The notes under the pieces: model-generated | Told to the model about the DNA's origin: nothing | Seen by the model: only the letters and a program-made list of their open reading frames with translations | The model's database searches: none | Made by a program: the position numbers and the translations under genes | Part shown: positions 27,050 to 38,031 of the stretch, in pieces | Numbering within the stretch: the first letter of the stretch is position 1 | Layout of the letters: every line of letters starts with the position of its first letter | Assembly: GCF_002245785.1 (NCBI RefSeq) | Contig: NZ_NNCE01000002.1 | Coordinates: 62,001 to 126,000 of the forward strand | Length of the DNA: 64,000 nucleotides | Direction of reading: 5' to 3' | Source: Mycoplasma testudineum | GTDB lineage: Bacteria; Bacillota_I; Bacilli_A; Mycoplasmatales; Metamycoplasmataceae

Positions 27050-28105
27050 ATGGTAGCAAATATTAACAATAACGATATTAATTCATTCGTAAAAAGAAAT
27101 TCAGAAAATGTCAGTCCAAAATTAATTGAATATTTAAATGCTAAAAAAAAGACATTGCCAAAAATTTACAAATTTGTTTTATCAAAATTTTATTTTATTT
27201 TTTGTTTATTAGGTCTTGTTTCGGCTTTAGTTACATTTATTGTCTGAGCACAAGTTTATAATCAACTACACCCAGTTGATAATCCAGAAACTACAGTCCA
27301 TATCATTCTGTACGGTTCTATTATTGCTTTTGTAGTTTTTAGTGCTTTACTTATAACATCAGCTATTGTAAGAACGAAAGCAAATACTCATTTAAATAAA
27401 ATTATCGAAAGAAACGATTTTTTTAATTTAATTTTTGATGAGTTAGGAAAATTCAATTTTAATTCAACTGAAAAAAGAATCATGACTAACTTAGTAAAAT
27501 ATAAAAATTATGGTTTCCCTGTTATTCCTGATTATGCAAAACTAAAGGAATATTCTTCATCTTTTTCATTTAATCTTAATGGTGCAGATGTATTATTTCA
27601 AACACAATTATGAAGTTGAAAACAGGTTGCCAATGGTCATAACCGTCAAATATTTGCTAGTGTTGGAATGCTTGAGTATATGTTGGGTGATTTAAAAAAT
27701 GCTCGTAATAAAGATTATCGTTTTAGTTTAGTTCATCGTGTTTGTAATGATAATGATCTTGAAGCATTTGATAGCGGAAACTCAGAATTTGATGAATTGT
27801 TAAAACTTAAAACAAATGACCATGAGTTAACTAGTATAATTTTTGATGAAGAAATAAGAAATGCATTAGTTAAATTGATCAAAAAAATTAACTTTATAAA
27901 TTATCAAATTGAAAAAATTGGTGAACAAATTCTTATTAAATTTGTTCCAAGTTCGCCACGTGTTTTAAGGTTAAAATTTTATTACAGTGATAGTTTTGTT
28001 AAACAAGCAAAATATTGAACAGAAAATACATTAGAAGAAATTTACCAAGTTTTCGCTTTAATTTCTATTATTAGTACACCTTCATATAATAAAGCAATAG
28101 ATTAA
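27050..28105 (+). CDS. Membrane protein with DUF3137-like domain
   Basis: 351 residues. Two hydrophobic helices at about 43-65 and 83-106, then a soluble domain. The segment SEFDELLKLKTNDHELTSII and EIRNALVKLIKK resembles the conserved part of DUF3137 proteins, where a strand-turn of the form 'SEEF...L..LT' precedes a helix. Function unknown. Likely co-transcribed with the YitT gene. Start is preceded only by a weak GGGA. Confidence 0.55.
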
Positions 28106-28188
28106 TTGTCCATATTTAGTAAAAAATCAAAATTTAACTATAATCTCAATAGAACAATTTGTAAAAACTTAAAAAAATGGAGAAAAAA

Positions 28189-29646
28189 ATGTCAAAACGT
28201 AAACTTAATAATATAACGCCACAATCTGAAGATTTCGCAAAATGATATACAGACGTTGTAGTTAATGGAAAACTAATAGATTATGGACCAGTTAGAGGTA
28301 CAGTTATTATGCGTCCAAATTCATTTGGGATATGAGAAAATTTCCAAAAAATTTTCAACAAGATATTGGATTCAAACGATATTAGAAATATGTATCTTCC
28401 TATGTTTATACCGAAATCTTTAATGGATATGGAAAGTGATCACATTCTTGGTTTTGCTCCTGAATTAGCAACAATTACAAAAGTTGGGGAAAAATTACTA
28501 ACTGAAGAAATATATACTAGACCTACTAGTGAGGTATTATTTTGTAAATATTTTGCTGCTCACACAAGCAGTTACAAAGATCTTCCAATTAAAGTTAATC
28601 AATGAGCTAATGTAATACGTTGAGAAAAAACTACAAACCCATTTTTAAGAACAACTGAATTTTTATGACAAGAAGGACACACAGTTCATGCTGATCCGCT
28701 AGAAGCAAGAAGATTCACTAGAAAAATGCTAAAAAACTATGAAAAAATATTAGCAAATTATTTAGCTATTCCAGTAATGATTGGTAAAAAAACTAGTCGA
28801 GAAAAGTTTGCTGGCGCATGTACAACATATACTTGTGAAGCGATGATGAAAGATGGTAAAGCATTACAAAGTGCAACAAGTCATTATTTAGCACATAATT
28901 TTTCAAAACCCTTCGAAATTGGTTTTAAAAATCAGCAAAATGATATTGAGTATGCTTACCAAACTTCTTGAGGTATGTCTACAAGAATAATAGGTGCCTT
29001 AATAATGACTCATGGTGATGATAGAGGTGTCATAATTCCTCCTAAAATCGCTGCAACTCAAGTTGATATTCTTACTTTTAATCCAAAACTTGATATTGAA
29101 CAAGATAATTTTAGTAGAGAACTTGTTAAAAACTTATCTCGTGTTTTTAAAGTAAGAGCCGATTATTCAACTGCTACATTAGGTTACAAAGCAAGTGAAA
29201 GTGAAATCCAAGGAACTCCTATTAGAATAGAAATTGGTCCAAGAGATTTTTCTAATGATTCAGTTACAGTGGTACGAAGGGACACATTAGAAAAAGAAGT
29301 TGTACCAGTTTCAAAATTAAAAAAACATATTAAATCATTAATTGAAAAAATTCACAATAATCTTTATGATTCAGCTAAACAAAGAATGGAAGATAATATT
29401 TCTAGAGTTAATGAATATAGTGAATTAAAAACTAATATAGCAAAAAATCGTTGAGTCATCATGCCTATGTGTTGTTCTGATAATGAATCAGAAGAAAAAA
29501 TACAAAAAGAAACTGGAGCTACTGCTAGACTTATTATGTTAGGTGAAGATAAAAAGGATTCTGATTCTTTAGATCAATTGAGTAAATGTGGTTTTTGTCA
29601 AGAAAAGGAAACCCGCAGATATGTACTTTTTGCAAAAGCATATTAG
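28189..29646 (+). CDS. proS: Prolyl-tRNA synthetase, short (archaeal/eukaryotic-type) form
   Basis: 485 residues. Class II motifs: motif 2 NPFLRTTEFLWQEGHT and motif 3 AYQTSWGMSTRIIGALIMT with HGDDRGVIIPP. The C-terminal domain ends in a tyrosine and contains Cys-rich CCSDNE and CGFCQE, typical of the eukaryote/archaea-like ProRS also used by mycoplasmas; the editing insertion of the standard bacterial form is absent. Start has GGAG 7 nt upstream. Confidence 0.95.
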
Positions 29647-29670
29647 AAAGACTTTGGTATAATTTTTAAC

Positions 29671-29979
29671 ATGATTAAAGAAAATTTAACAAGAGCAGAA
29701 ATTGATTCTGCAATAACTTCAGGCACAAGTTTGCTTTATTTTTATTCTAAAAATTGCGGTCCATGTTTAGTAACACAAAAAATTATGGAACAAATTTCAA
29801 GTGAATACAACGCTACCATTTTTAAAGTAGATAGTGATATTGAAACAAAGTGAACAAAGGAATTATCTATTACATCAATTCCAATGACATTTTTAGTTAA
29901 AGACGGACAAATTCTAAATAAAATTGTTGGTTTAACAAGTAAACACGAGTTTGTTAAAATGATTTCTCAATATTTATAA
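29671..29979 (+). CDS. Thioredoxin-like protein with CGPC site
   Basis: 102 residues. Thioredoxin fold with redox motif KNCGPCLV (CGPC), the cis-proline segment ITSIPMTFLV and one UGA Trp. TATAAT lies at 29658-29663, 7 nt before the ATG, and there is no ribosome site, so probably leaderless. It is more divergent than the second thioredoxin 110 bp further on; a specialised disulfide reductase role is inference. Confidence 0.8.
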
Positions 29980-30048
29980 TAAAAGCGTGTTTTTATTTAT
30001 TTATTTAAATAAAAAAAACTTTTTTTATTTATTTTAAACTTTTAAACT

Positions 30049-30054
30049 TATAAT
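30049..30054 (+). promoter_or_regulatory. -10 box of trxA
   Basis: TATAAT 35 nt before the trxA start, which has an AAAGGAG ribosome site. Confidence 0.45.
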
Positions 30055-30089
30055 TAAATTATATTTTATATATCAACAAAGGAGCAATT

Positions 30090-30401
30090 ATGCATAAAGA
30101 AATAGTTAAATCAGATATTAAAAACGAACTTAAAGAGGGTGTAACACTTTTAAATTTTCATGCAACATGATGTGGACCATGTAAAATGCTAATGCCTGTT
30201 TTAAAAGGTGTGGCTGGTGAATATGGAGATAAAATTAATGTTCTACATGTAGACGTTGATAAGGATCGAGAATTTGCTAGAGAAATGGAAGTTCAAGGAA
30301 CACCAACTACATTCATTTATAAAGATGGAGAAGTTGTCAAAAAAGTTGTTGGTTACACAGGAAAAGAAACCTGAACTAACATTGTTGACCAATTAATTTA
30401 A
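30090..30401 (+). CDS. trxA: Thioredoxin
   Basis: 103 residues, standard thioredoxin length. Contains ATWCGPCKML (the WCGPC active site, Trp encoded by UGA), VDVDKDREFA and cis-Pro QGTPTTFIY. General cytosolic disulfide reductase, served by thioredoxin reductase. Own promoter and terminator. Confidence 0.95.
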
Positions 30402-30417
30402 TTACTTTATAATTACC

Positions 30418-30454
30418 AAAAATGGGACATCGCTATGTTGTGATGTCCCATTTT
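30418..30454. terminator. Bidirectional terminator after trxA
   Basis: 13-bp perfect stem AAAATGGGACATC / GATGTCCCATTTT with a 10-nt loop. T-runs on both sides allow use by trxA and by the minus-strand gene that ends at 30562. Confidence 0.75.
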
Positions 30455-30561
30455 AATTTAAATGAATTAATGGCATTTGACAACTAGATTCACCACATAA
30501 TATGAAACTAAAGAGATCGTGATTAGTCTGGTTATTTTTTAAATTTGGAGACCGCAGTTCC

Positions 30562-31623
30562 TTAAACAATCAACTTACAAATCTTTTGAATGAATTTCTT
30601 ATTAAAAACAAATATCTTTAACTGAGAAATTGTAAATGATAATGAAAAAATTATTAATGTAAAATACACAACTCAAATTTTAGATTCTGTAGGTAGCAAC
30701 CAAAGTAATAAAATAGAAGTTATGAACCAAGAAAATGATCAAAGAAATGAATAAATTATTCAAATGAGAGAATATTTTTTTACATGTTTTAAAATCTTTG
30801 TGTTTAAACCTATTCTAGAATTTTCAAAAGTAAATTTCAAAAAGATTGAAAAAAACAAAACTGAACTTGCAAAAATAAATCTTCTTCCTCAAATACTATT
30901 GAAAATTGAAAATCAACGATCCCTAATTTTTTTAGGTATTCAAAATACATTTGACTTTTCTTCATCAAATTCATTTCAATTAACTAAATATGGGTAATTT
31001 CGACTATTTGTTATATATTCTATTTCAGGATTTTTTAATTGCTTTACTTGAATTTTTTCAAAAAAGTTCCACATATATGAATTTCTAAAATAAAAATCAA
31101 AATTTGAAATAAATTTTTTAATTTCGCTTTTATTTGTTGATAGGAAAACTGGCATATCATCATAATTTTGAAATTCATAAATTTTTGTAAATGTATTTTC
31201 AAAATTCTCTTTATATATCATCCAAAATTTTTTTGTAACAAATATTTTCTTAAATCAATTATTGAATAAAAACGAATACGCAGCCGAAGATACAAAAAAT
31301 AATCCAATTATAGTAAGCAAAAACAAACTTAAAAATAAATAGTTTGATTTTAAAATAAAGAAGATAAAAACATAAGAGACAAATATAAACAAAAAATTTA
31401 TAAAAAAATGACCCCAAATTCCTGACATGTATTTTCAGACAAAAGTTGTAGCAATTTCACGATTTGACAAATTCATTGTTAAAGTTGATTTCAAAAATAC
31501 ATATGGTATAAACATGTTTAAATATGGAACAAATCAAAGCAGTATTGGGTACTTTATTTTTTTAAACAAATTAACATATGAATAATCAATGTTAATAAAT
31601 TCTTCTAATTGAAACATTACCAT
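30562..31623 (-). CDS. Accessory membrane protein, paralogue A
   Basis: 353 residues, recovered as one frame only when UGA is Trp. About four to six membrane helices: an N-terminal pair (PILLWFVPYLNMFIPYVFL, then after LSNREIATTFVWKYM another), and a C-terminal pair (IIYSFLWSFSWFITSILLL, WVVYFTLIIFSLSF) ending ISQLKIFVFNKK. The soluble middle contains WGRRFIFASS. Clearly homologous along its length to the next gene upstream on the same strand (31866-32930). I recognise no family. Part of a decaying paralogous array; an immunity-like or transport role would be guesswork. Confidence 0.7.
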
Positions 31624-31865
31624 ACTAAATTGCCTGCCTTATTAAAATTTCTTACAAAATATTTACAAATTAAATATGTTTATAATTTCCAAACTTAATT
31701 TATTTAAATTTTATAGTTTAATAAATTTAAATTATTTTTTTAAATATTTATTCTTATAGTTGCAAATATTATGGTTAAAAAAATATTTGTTTTAGAACCT
31801 AACTATGTTTTTTTGTGATTAATTCAAAAAATGGTTCGCATATAAATTAAATACGGACCATACTA

Positions 31866-32930
31866 CTAAATCAGATTTGCTATTTTTGCAGCTATTTTTT
31901 TATTAAAGACAAATATTTTTAATTGACTAATTACAAAAACTATGAAAAACACAATTAAACTAAAATATAATACTCAAATTTTTAAACCAGGAGGTAATAA
32001 TCCTAGTAGTAATAGTGAAACAACAAATCACGTAAGTGATCAAATCAAAGAATATATAGTTCACACACGGTTATTCTTGTTTATCAATTTTAAGATGATA
32101 TCTTTTTTATTTATATTAATTACTTCAAAAATAAATTTTAAATATGTAGAAAATACTAATATTGAACTAGATAGAATAAATCTTTTACCTCAAATTTCAT
32201 TGAAAGGTGACATAAATCATTCTCATATTTCTTTCCTTATTAAAAATCACGGTTTAACTTCGCTATCTATTTTTGTTCAATCTACTAATCAAGAATAATT
32301 TTCACTATTTGTCATAAATTCTATTTCTCCATTTTTTTGCGGATCTATTTTTATATCTTCAAAAAAATCTCAAATATATAAATTTGTAAATGAAATATAA
32401 TATTGTTTTACGAAATGACTAAGTTTAGTTTTATTATTTTGAATAAACTCAATTTTTGAATAATTTTTTAATAGCAAAATATTATCTAGTAAAGAACTAT
32501 TGGAATATTTTTTATAAATTTTTATAAATTGTTTTGTTATTACTTTCTTTTTAAAAATAATATTAAACCAAATTGCATAAAGAGATGATGCTGTAAATAA
32601 AATTAAAATAATCCCTAAAATTGTTAAACTTATTAGATAATAATCTGATTGCTTATAAATAAAAAATTGAGCAAAAATTAAACCAAGTAAGATTGATGCA
32701 ATTCATATTAAAAAACACTGGACAAAAATGCCGAAAAACATATATTTATAAATAAGTGCTGTAGCAATTTTTCTGTTAGATAAGTTGATAGTTACAACTG
32801 ATTTAAGAAAAATATAAGGAATATACATATTTAAAATAGGCACTAACCACATTAATCGGAAGTACTTTATTTTTTGAAAAATTTGGATATAAGAATAATC
32901 TCTTTTTATTGTTAATTCATATTCTGTCAT
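31866..32930 (-). CDS. Accessory membrane protein, paralogue B
   Basis: 354 residues. Same layout as paralogue A: MTEYELTIKRDYSYIQIF, helix, LSNRKIATALIYKYM, helix, soluble middle with WGKRFILSSS, C-terminal helices, and the shared end ISQLKIFVFNKK. Its ATG follows, after a 1-nt gap (TAAaATG), the decayed 3' end of a gene related to the one at 35845-36927. That junction recurs at 35843-35847, so in the ancestral arrangement this gene was the second of a coupled pair. Family unknown. Confidence 0.7.
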
Positions 32931-32935
32931 TTTAC

Positions 32936-33055
32936 ATACGCTAATACATTGTGTCCGCTAAACATAAAGTTGTATATTCTAAAAAGCGAAAGCAAGTCCG
33001 ATAAGAGCTGCTTACAATGTTCACAAAGCCTCCCATTCTTATTGTTAGTACAATA
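32936..33055 (-). pseudogene. Relic of the 3' end of the secreted Gly/Ala-rich protein gene
   Basis: Aligns by eye with 35850-35975, the end of the intact gene at 35845-36927: shared blocks include GCTAAAC, AAAGTTG/AGAGTTG, GCAAGTCC and GAGCTGCT. Frame is broken by substitutions and indels. Confidence 0.6.
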
Positions 33056-33425
33056 TAAATATCTATAACAATTTTTAAAATTTTATAACATATACAAAAA
33101 ATGTAGTTAATTTAGTACAAAAAGAGCAGTAAAAATCAAAATTAATAAAATTATCAATTGCTAATTTGTAAGCATAAATGCTTTTTGTATTCTTTCTCTT
33201 TTAAATCCATTTAGTGTACGGATAAATTATGCTAGCAAAATTTGTTTTGTAATTTTATTCATCACTATATATCTACTTAAATTTGCGGCTAAAAAATTAA
33301 CTATCTAAAAAGTGCAAGCATTTTTTTAAAAATAAAATTTACTAATACAGACAACATTGAAAAAAACTGAACAAAATAGTAATAGCTTTGTTTAATATGG
33401 TGAAAAGACAAGCCTAAATCAGTTT
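33056..33425. other. Decayed intergenic DNA
   Basis: No frame of useful length. It holds a hairpin with a T tail at 33170-33186 (AAGCAT AA ATGCTT) and, near 33281-33315, a faint second resemblance to the same 3' relic, too weak to call. Confidence 0.4.
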
Positions 33426-34160
33426 TTACTTTCTCGTTTCTAGGGTTGAAAATTCTATTAAAATATCATGTTTTTTCAATAATGCAATAAAAGCATAAAA
33501 TAAGAAATCATTCATTAATTCAAAAGCGTATTTTTTTTCTTTGAAAGTAAATTTTGAATTTATATAAAATAAACTTGAAGTGAGAGCCATGTATTTTTTA
33601 TTAAATGATTCACCATCACTATCAAATTCTAAATATTTGTTCCATAGACCTAAATTTTTGTACACAATAGAATCGATGTTTTTACTAGTTGTTTTTGAAG
33701 AATTTTTTAAAAATGTTTTTATTTTGTTAGACAGTTCACCATCATTTAAAATTAAATTAGCAAATTTCTTATTTTTTTTATAGTCGAATAGTGTAATTGA
33801 CAAATTTAATAATGTAACTATTGAAACCAACCCCGCAATACTACCTATTGAATAGTAGAATAAGTCTCATCTAATTTCTTCTTTATTGAATCATGTTAGA
33901 CGCCTGAGTGTGCCTAATGTCGCTATAATGCAAAAGGATATAAGTGCAAAACTCATTCAGGCAAATAGCAAAAAATAATATTTGCTATTTATTGCAACTC
34001 TTAACCCCTTCATTAAATCATTATTTCTAATTCTGTTATTTTTTAATCTATCAAAAATTAGAAAATAAATTTCAAATAAAATCACAATTGCAGTCACTAT
34101 TGATGTGTAAGGTATCACAATATGGTTTATATTGTGATTAAAAATTTCATACTCATTCAT
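33426..34160 (-). CDS. Membrane protein of the accessory region, unknown
   Basis: 244 residues. Four hydrophobic helices in the first 125 residues (IVTAIVILFEIYFLIF, YYFLLFAWMSFALISFCII, LFYYSIGSIAGLVSIVTLL and around), then a polar helical tail with many Lys and Asn. One frame with UGA Trp. No motif recognised. Not visibly related to paralogues A and B. Lies between their array and the IS relic. Confidence 0.6.
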
Positions 34161-34389
34161 ATTATATTTCCTATGTTTCTTATTTATTAGTTCTAATTAG
34201 TTAATAAAATTATATTAAATTTTTTTACACAGTTTTTTTATGCAAGAAAAAGATTTCAAATTGATTGGTTATAAATACTGTTGAAAATACTATAATTGTA
34301 AAATAAGAATTCATATTTAAGTATCAGCTGGTAGTAGTCAAAATTTTAGTGGCACCAGAAAGCTAGACTAAAAATTATATATATTCTAT

Positions 34390-35815
34390 GCAGTGTTGTC
34401 TAAATATAATAAGGGGACATTCATTTTAAATTTTGCTATAATTCTTCTATTATTATAATAATCAATATATTTAATAATGGTTAGTACTAATTCATCTAAA
34501 GAATTAAAGCATTTTGGTTTTTTGTAAACATTTCAGTCTTCAAAATACTAAAAATTTTTCGATAATAAAATTATTCCGAGCAATTTCTTTTTATGGACAT
34601 GCTTTGAATAATTCTGTTCTTTTTTAACTTATCTAGTAATATCTCATCTGATATAGACATCATTGTTCTATGTGAAAAACTGAACAAATCCAAATTGTTG
34701 AATTTATCAAAGGCAATTTATAACATATCTTTTATCGGCTTGAAACTTACCTTTTGGAAATTGAATTTGAAACTATTTCACGGCTAGATAAATCGATAAT
34801 TGGTAACAAATATAATTTCCCAGTAGCAATCGAGAACTCTGTAACATCAGTCGCTCATTTTTCATTAATTCTATTAACTTTAAAATTTTAATGCATATTT
34901 CCTTATTATTTACAATTTGTTTCTCAATTAACAAATTTGGTTTCAATTTTTCCAATTTTGCCTTTGTAAGTTTTAAATTTCTTCGCTTTCTTAGGTGGAG
35001 AAAGTGATAAATTGCTCATAATTTTAAGATTTTCTTATGATTGACTACAATATTTTGGTTTAGTAATTCTAATTTTATTCTTCTATATCCGTAACTAAAA
35101 TTGTTTAATTTAGCTATTTCAAAAATTTTGTGTATTTCCTTGTCTTTGTCACTTAACTCTAGACGTTTCAAGTTATAAAAATATGTAGATTTAAAATTTT
35201 TGCTCAATTCAAAAGCTATTTTGATTTTTTCTTTCTTAAGTTCTTTTTTAATGATAAAAGTGAGGCTTTCAGCTTTTTCAAGTAATCATTTCGGCTCTTA
35301 AATACTCAATTTCATATCTTGCCTTTTTAAGTTAATGATCTTTGAATTTTAAATTATTTAATTCGGTTTCATTATTTTTACAGGACTTTCTTTTTTATTA
35401 TTGTTCATATTCGAAAAATTGATTCTCTTTCTTCCACGTTTTTTAGAAGCAAGTGAATCAATTCTATATTTTTCATATTGTTTTATTAATCGATAAATTG
35501 CAGATGCTCCGTTTGGAATACTATAGTCAATTGACAATTATGGTAAAGATATACCTTTTTAATAATTTTTGATTAAAGATCATTTGAATTCCTGTGTGTA
35601 AATAGTGTATTATTCCTCTTTGATCCCACATTTCTTAGTTGAAAGTAGTTTTTTTATTCTCAAGACAGTGGAACGACTAAACTTGATAAGTTTGTGCAAT
35701 TTGGCTGATAGGAATATCTTTATTGATTTCCTCAGCATTTTTGTTATTGTCTTTATATGTTAGTTTTATAAAAAATCGTTAATTTCAGATTTATTCCTAC
35801 TTAAGAGGTTCGCTA
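34390..35815 (-). mobile_element. Decayed IS3-family insertion sequence
   Basis: Broken pieces of both transposase genes on the minus strand. OrfA-like: ASAIYRLIKQYEKYRIDSLA and KKRGRK near 35440-35530. OrfB-like: NNFSYGYRRIKLELLNQ with VNHKKILKL at 35025-35110, integrase core ATDVTEFSIATGKLYLLPII near 34790-34860 (catalytic Asp region), and a tail IKYIDYYNNRRIIAKFKMN near 34420-34480. At least four frameshifts or stops. Similar to mycoplasma IS1138-type elements. Ends are approximate; no clear terminal repeats found. Confidence 0.75.
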
Positions 35816-35843
35816 CATTTATTGTTAATTCATGTCCGGTCAT
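35815..35843 (-). pseudogene. 5' stub of a third A/B-type membrane-protein gene
   Basis: ATG at 35843 starts MTGHELTIN, matching MTEYELTIK of paralogue B, with near-identical DNA (GTTAATTCAT and CATTTTACATA shared at the same place). The IS relic begins within about ten codons. The start is 1 nt after the stop of the gene upstream. Confidence 0.6.
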
Positions 35844-35844
35844 T

Positions 35845-36927
35845 TTACATATATGAATACATAGCTGCAGCTAAACTTAGAGTTGCATCTGCTAAAAACA
35901 GAAATGCAAGTCCTGTCGGAGCTGCTCATGATGTTGATGACACTCCAGCTTGAATTGCTCTTGACGCAATTGTAATTGCATCAACAAATTTTTTGACATT
36001 ATACAACCAATTTAAAAGATGGTAACCAATTTTTGCAGTAGTAAATGCGCCATAATAATAATTTCCAGTTTTACTTAAGAAATAATCATATTCCACTCTT
36101 TTATATGATGGGCTGTTTTTTTCACTTTCGTAAAATGCACCATATGCCAAACCTTCTACAGCAAAAAGAGTTGCCTGAATACTAGCAGCAACTCCACTAC
36201 TAAATGTAGCGCCACCAGTAAAAAATGAAACGACAAAATATCCTGCGGCAATTGCTGCAGCTGCCCCTGCCATTATTCCGGCTTGTATTCCGGCTTCTTG
36301 AAATTTATGTAGTGCATGATGAACATTTACATTCGCAAAATTTGCTCTATAACTTCTATTTATGTTTATATCTTTATTTAAATATGTTAAATTTACAGTT
36401 TTATATTCGCTTTCATTGTGTTTATTATTTTCTTTAAAACTTATGTAATTTTCTTCTTGTTGTTTGTAACTATAGCCATTTTTATCTATTATAGACATGA
36501 AATCTTCAAATGTTTTACTTCCCGACATGAACAAGTCGATATTATTTTTAATCTCAGATAAAACCCTCATTTTAATTTCATTTGTTTCTTCTTTATTTCA
36601 TCTTACTGAAGAGTCAATATTTTTATTGACATCAATGACATTTAAGTTTAAATTATTTTCAATATTTGAGTTAATTTTCTGAATTATATCAGCTTTAATT
36701 TTAGATTTTTCTTGTTCAGAAATTTCATTCAAATTATTAGAAATAATTTTAGAATTTTTACTTATTTTTTCCTTATATGTAATGTTTTTTCCAATTTCAA
36801 AATTGCTGATTTTATTTAAATTTGACATATTTTGATTATTCGAGATAATTAAAGGTACAGTGACTATCGCCGGAATTAAAGCGATTCCTACACCACTTAA
36901 TATTAATTTTATAACTTTTTTCTTCAT
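35845..36927 (-). CDS. Secreted or membrane Gly/Ala-rich hydrophobic protein
   Basis: 360 residues. Signal-anchor-like N-terminus MKKKVIKLILSGVGIALIPA; polar Asn/Lys/Ser-rich stretch to ~residue 210; then a strongly hydrophobic Gly/Ala block (AGIMAGAAAAIAAGYFVV, TGGATFSSGVAAS) and a C-terminal hydrophobic part ending TLSLAAAMYSYM. No lipobox. The stop is followed after one base by the start of an A/B-type membrane protein stub, so the ancestral unit was a coupled pair; relics of a second such pair lie at 32930-33055. The hydrophobic block could insert in membranes. A toxin/immunity pair is one idea, without direct evidence. Confidence 0.6.
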
Positions 36928-37037
36928 AATGAAACTCCTAAAATTTAATTTTGTGTTTTACCACAAAATAATTATCATCAAAATATTTTAGAAATTTTCA
37001 TTGCCAAGGAATTTAGTTTAATTTTATTCTCGCACAT

Positions 37038-37047
37038 GGGAATTCCC
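37038..37047. promoter_or_regulatory. Palindrome GGGAATTCCC between two minus-strand genes
   Basis: Perfect 10-bp palindrome, unusually GC-rich for this genome, 25 bp after the RpiR-type regulator gene and before the Gly/Ala-rich protein gene. Could be a regulator site; unproven. Confidence 0.25.
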
Positions 37048-37071
37048 GATATATATTAAATATAATCAAAA

Positions 37072-37857
37072 TTAATTACTTTTTCTGTTTTTAATATATT
37101 TAAAGATTATTTCAACTAAATCCAATAAAAAAATTCCCTTAATTCTAAAATTTACAGCCAAAAAATTAAATTCATAATTATCTTTTGGAACAAAAAATTT
37201 TAATGCTCGATCTGTATTATAGTTTTCGTTTGTAGAAGAAATTATTATGAAATTACACAATTCATTTTTGCTTAATCGTTCTATGAGATCTTGAAAACTT
37301 TTTCTCTTTGTATCTTTTTTAAAAAATAAAATTGTTGCTTTTTGGTTTTCAAAATTTTTTAAAGCTGCCTCTAATTCGCTAAGGTCATTAAATTTTACCG
37401 AAAGACACCCGTTGGAATTTAATAAATCCGTTCCATAAACTGATAGAAAAACCATTCTTCCTGTACTATATATCATTGTCACGCTTGTTTCTTTTAAAAA
37501 TTCGTGCATTTTATGTAGATTCTGTTTATTAAATTCGTTTTGAAAATTCATAAATGCATTGTGATAATTAAAGAATATTTTGGACATTCATTCTATGAAC
37601 AAATTATCATTTGATTCATTTGATTCTGTTATAGATTTAATAAACTTCTTTAATTGACTAACTGATTTAAATTTTAATTTGTGACTTAAACTTGTTATAG
37701 TGTTTTTACCGACAAATAATTCTTTACATAATTTTTCACTAGTTCGCTTTATAAACGCAAGTGGATTATCGAAAATATAATTCAGTATTTTATTTTCCTG
37801 AAAACTAAGATTATCTGCAAATGCACTTAAGTGTTCTTTTATTTTAGTTCTTAACAT
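37072..37857 (-). CDS. RpiR/MurR-family transcription regulator
   Basis: 261 residues. N-terminal helix-turn-helix of the RpiR type: FQENKILNYIFDNPLAFIKR then TSEKLCKELFVGKNTITSL. The C-terminal ~150 residues sit where the SIS sugar-phosphate domain belongs (TVMIYSTGRMVFLSVYG, IIISSTNENYN), rather diverged. Such proteins sense sugar phosphates and control nearby sugar genes. No sugar operon adjoins it; the neighbours are the Gly/Ala-rich protein and, divergently, a TraX-like gene. The frame includes one UGA Trp. Confidence 0.75.
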
Positions 37858-37927
37858 TTATTAATTTTAATATATAAATAATATTAATTATTATTCATAA
37901 ATAAAAGAATATATTTTTAAAAATTTA

Positions 37928-37953
37928 TGATATTTGAATTTTTGGAAATATCA
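37928..37953. promoter_or_regulatory. Inverted repeat in the rpiR-traX divergent gap
   Basis: TGATATTT and AAATATCA separated by 10 nt, in the shared promoter region of two divergent genes. Candidate autoregulator site for the RpiR-type protein; inference only. Confidence 0.3.
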
Positions 37954-38031
37954 AATAAAAATTAAGAATCGAATAGAAATTTTAATTAGATAACAATTTC
38001 TTTAAAGGCATTTTATTCTATAATTTATAAA

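Noticed and set aside
30764-30997. Plus-strand ORF, similar to another at 31942-32298
   Set aside because: Both lie opposite the homologous C-terminal parts of paralogues A and B; their likeness is a by-product of the minus-strand homology.
33281-33315. Possible second relic of the Gly/Ala-rich protein 3' end
   Set aside because: Only a few short matches; cannot be told from chance in AT-rich DNA.
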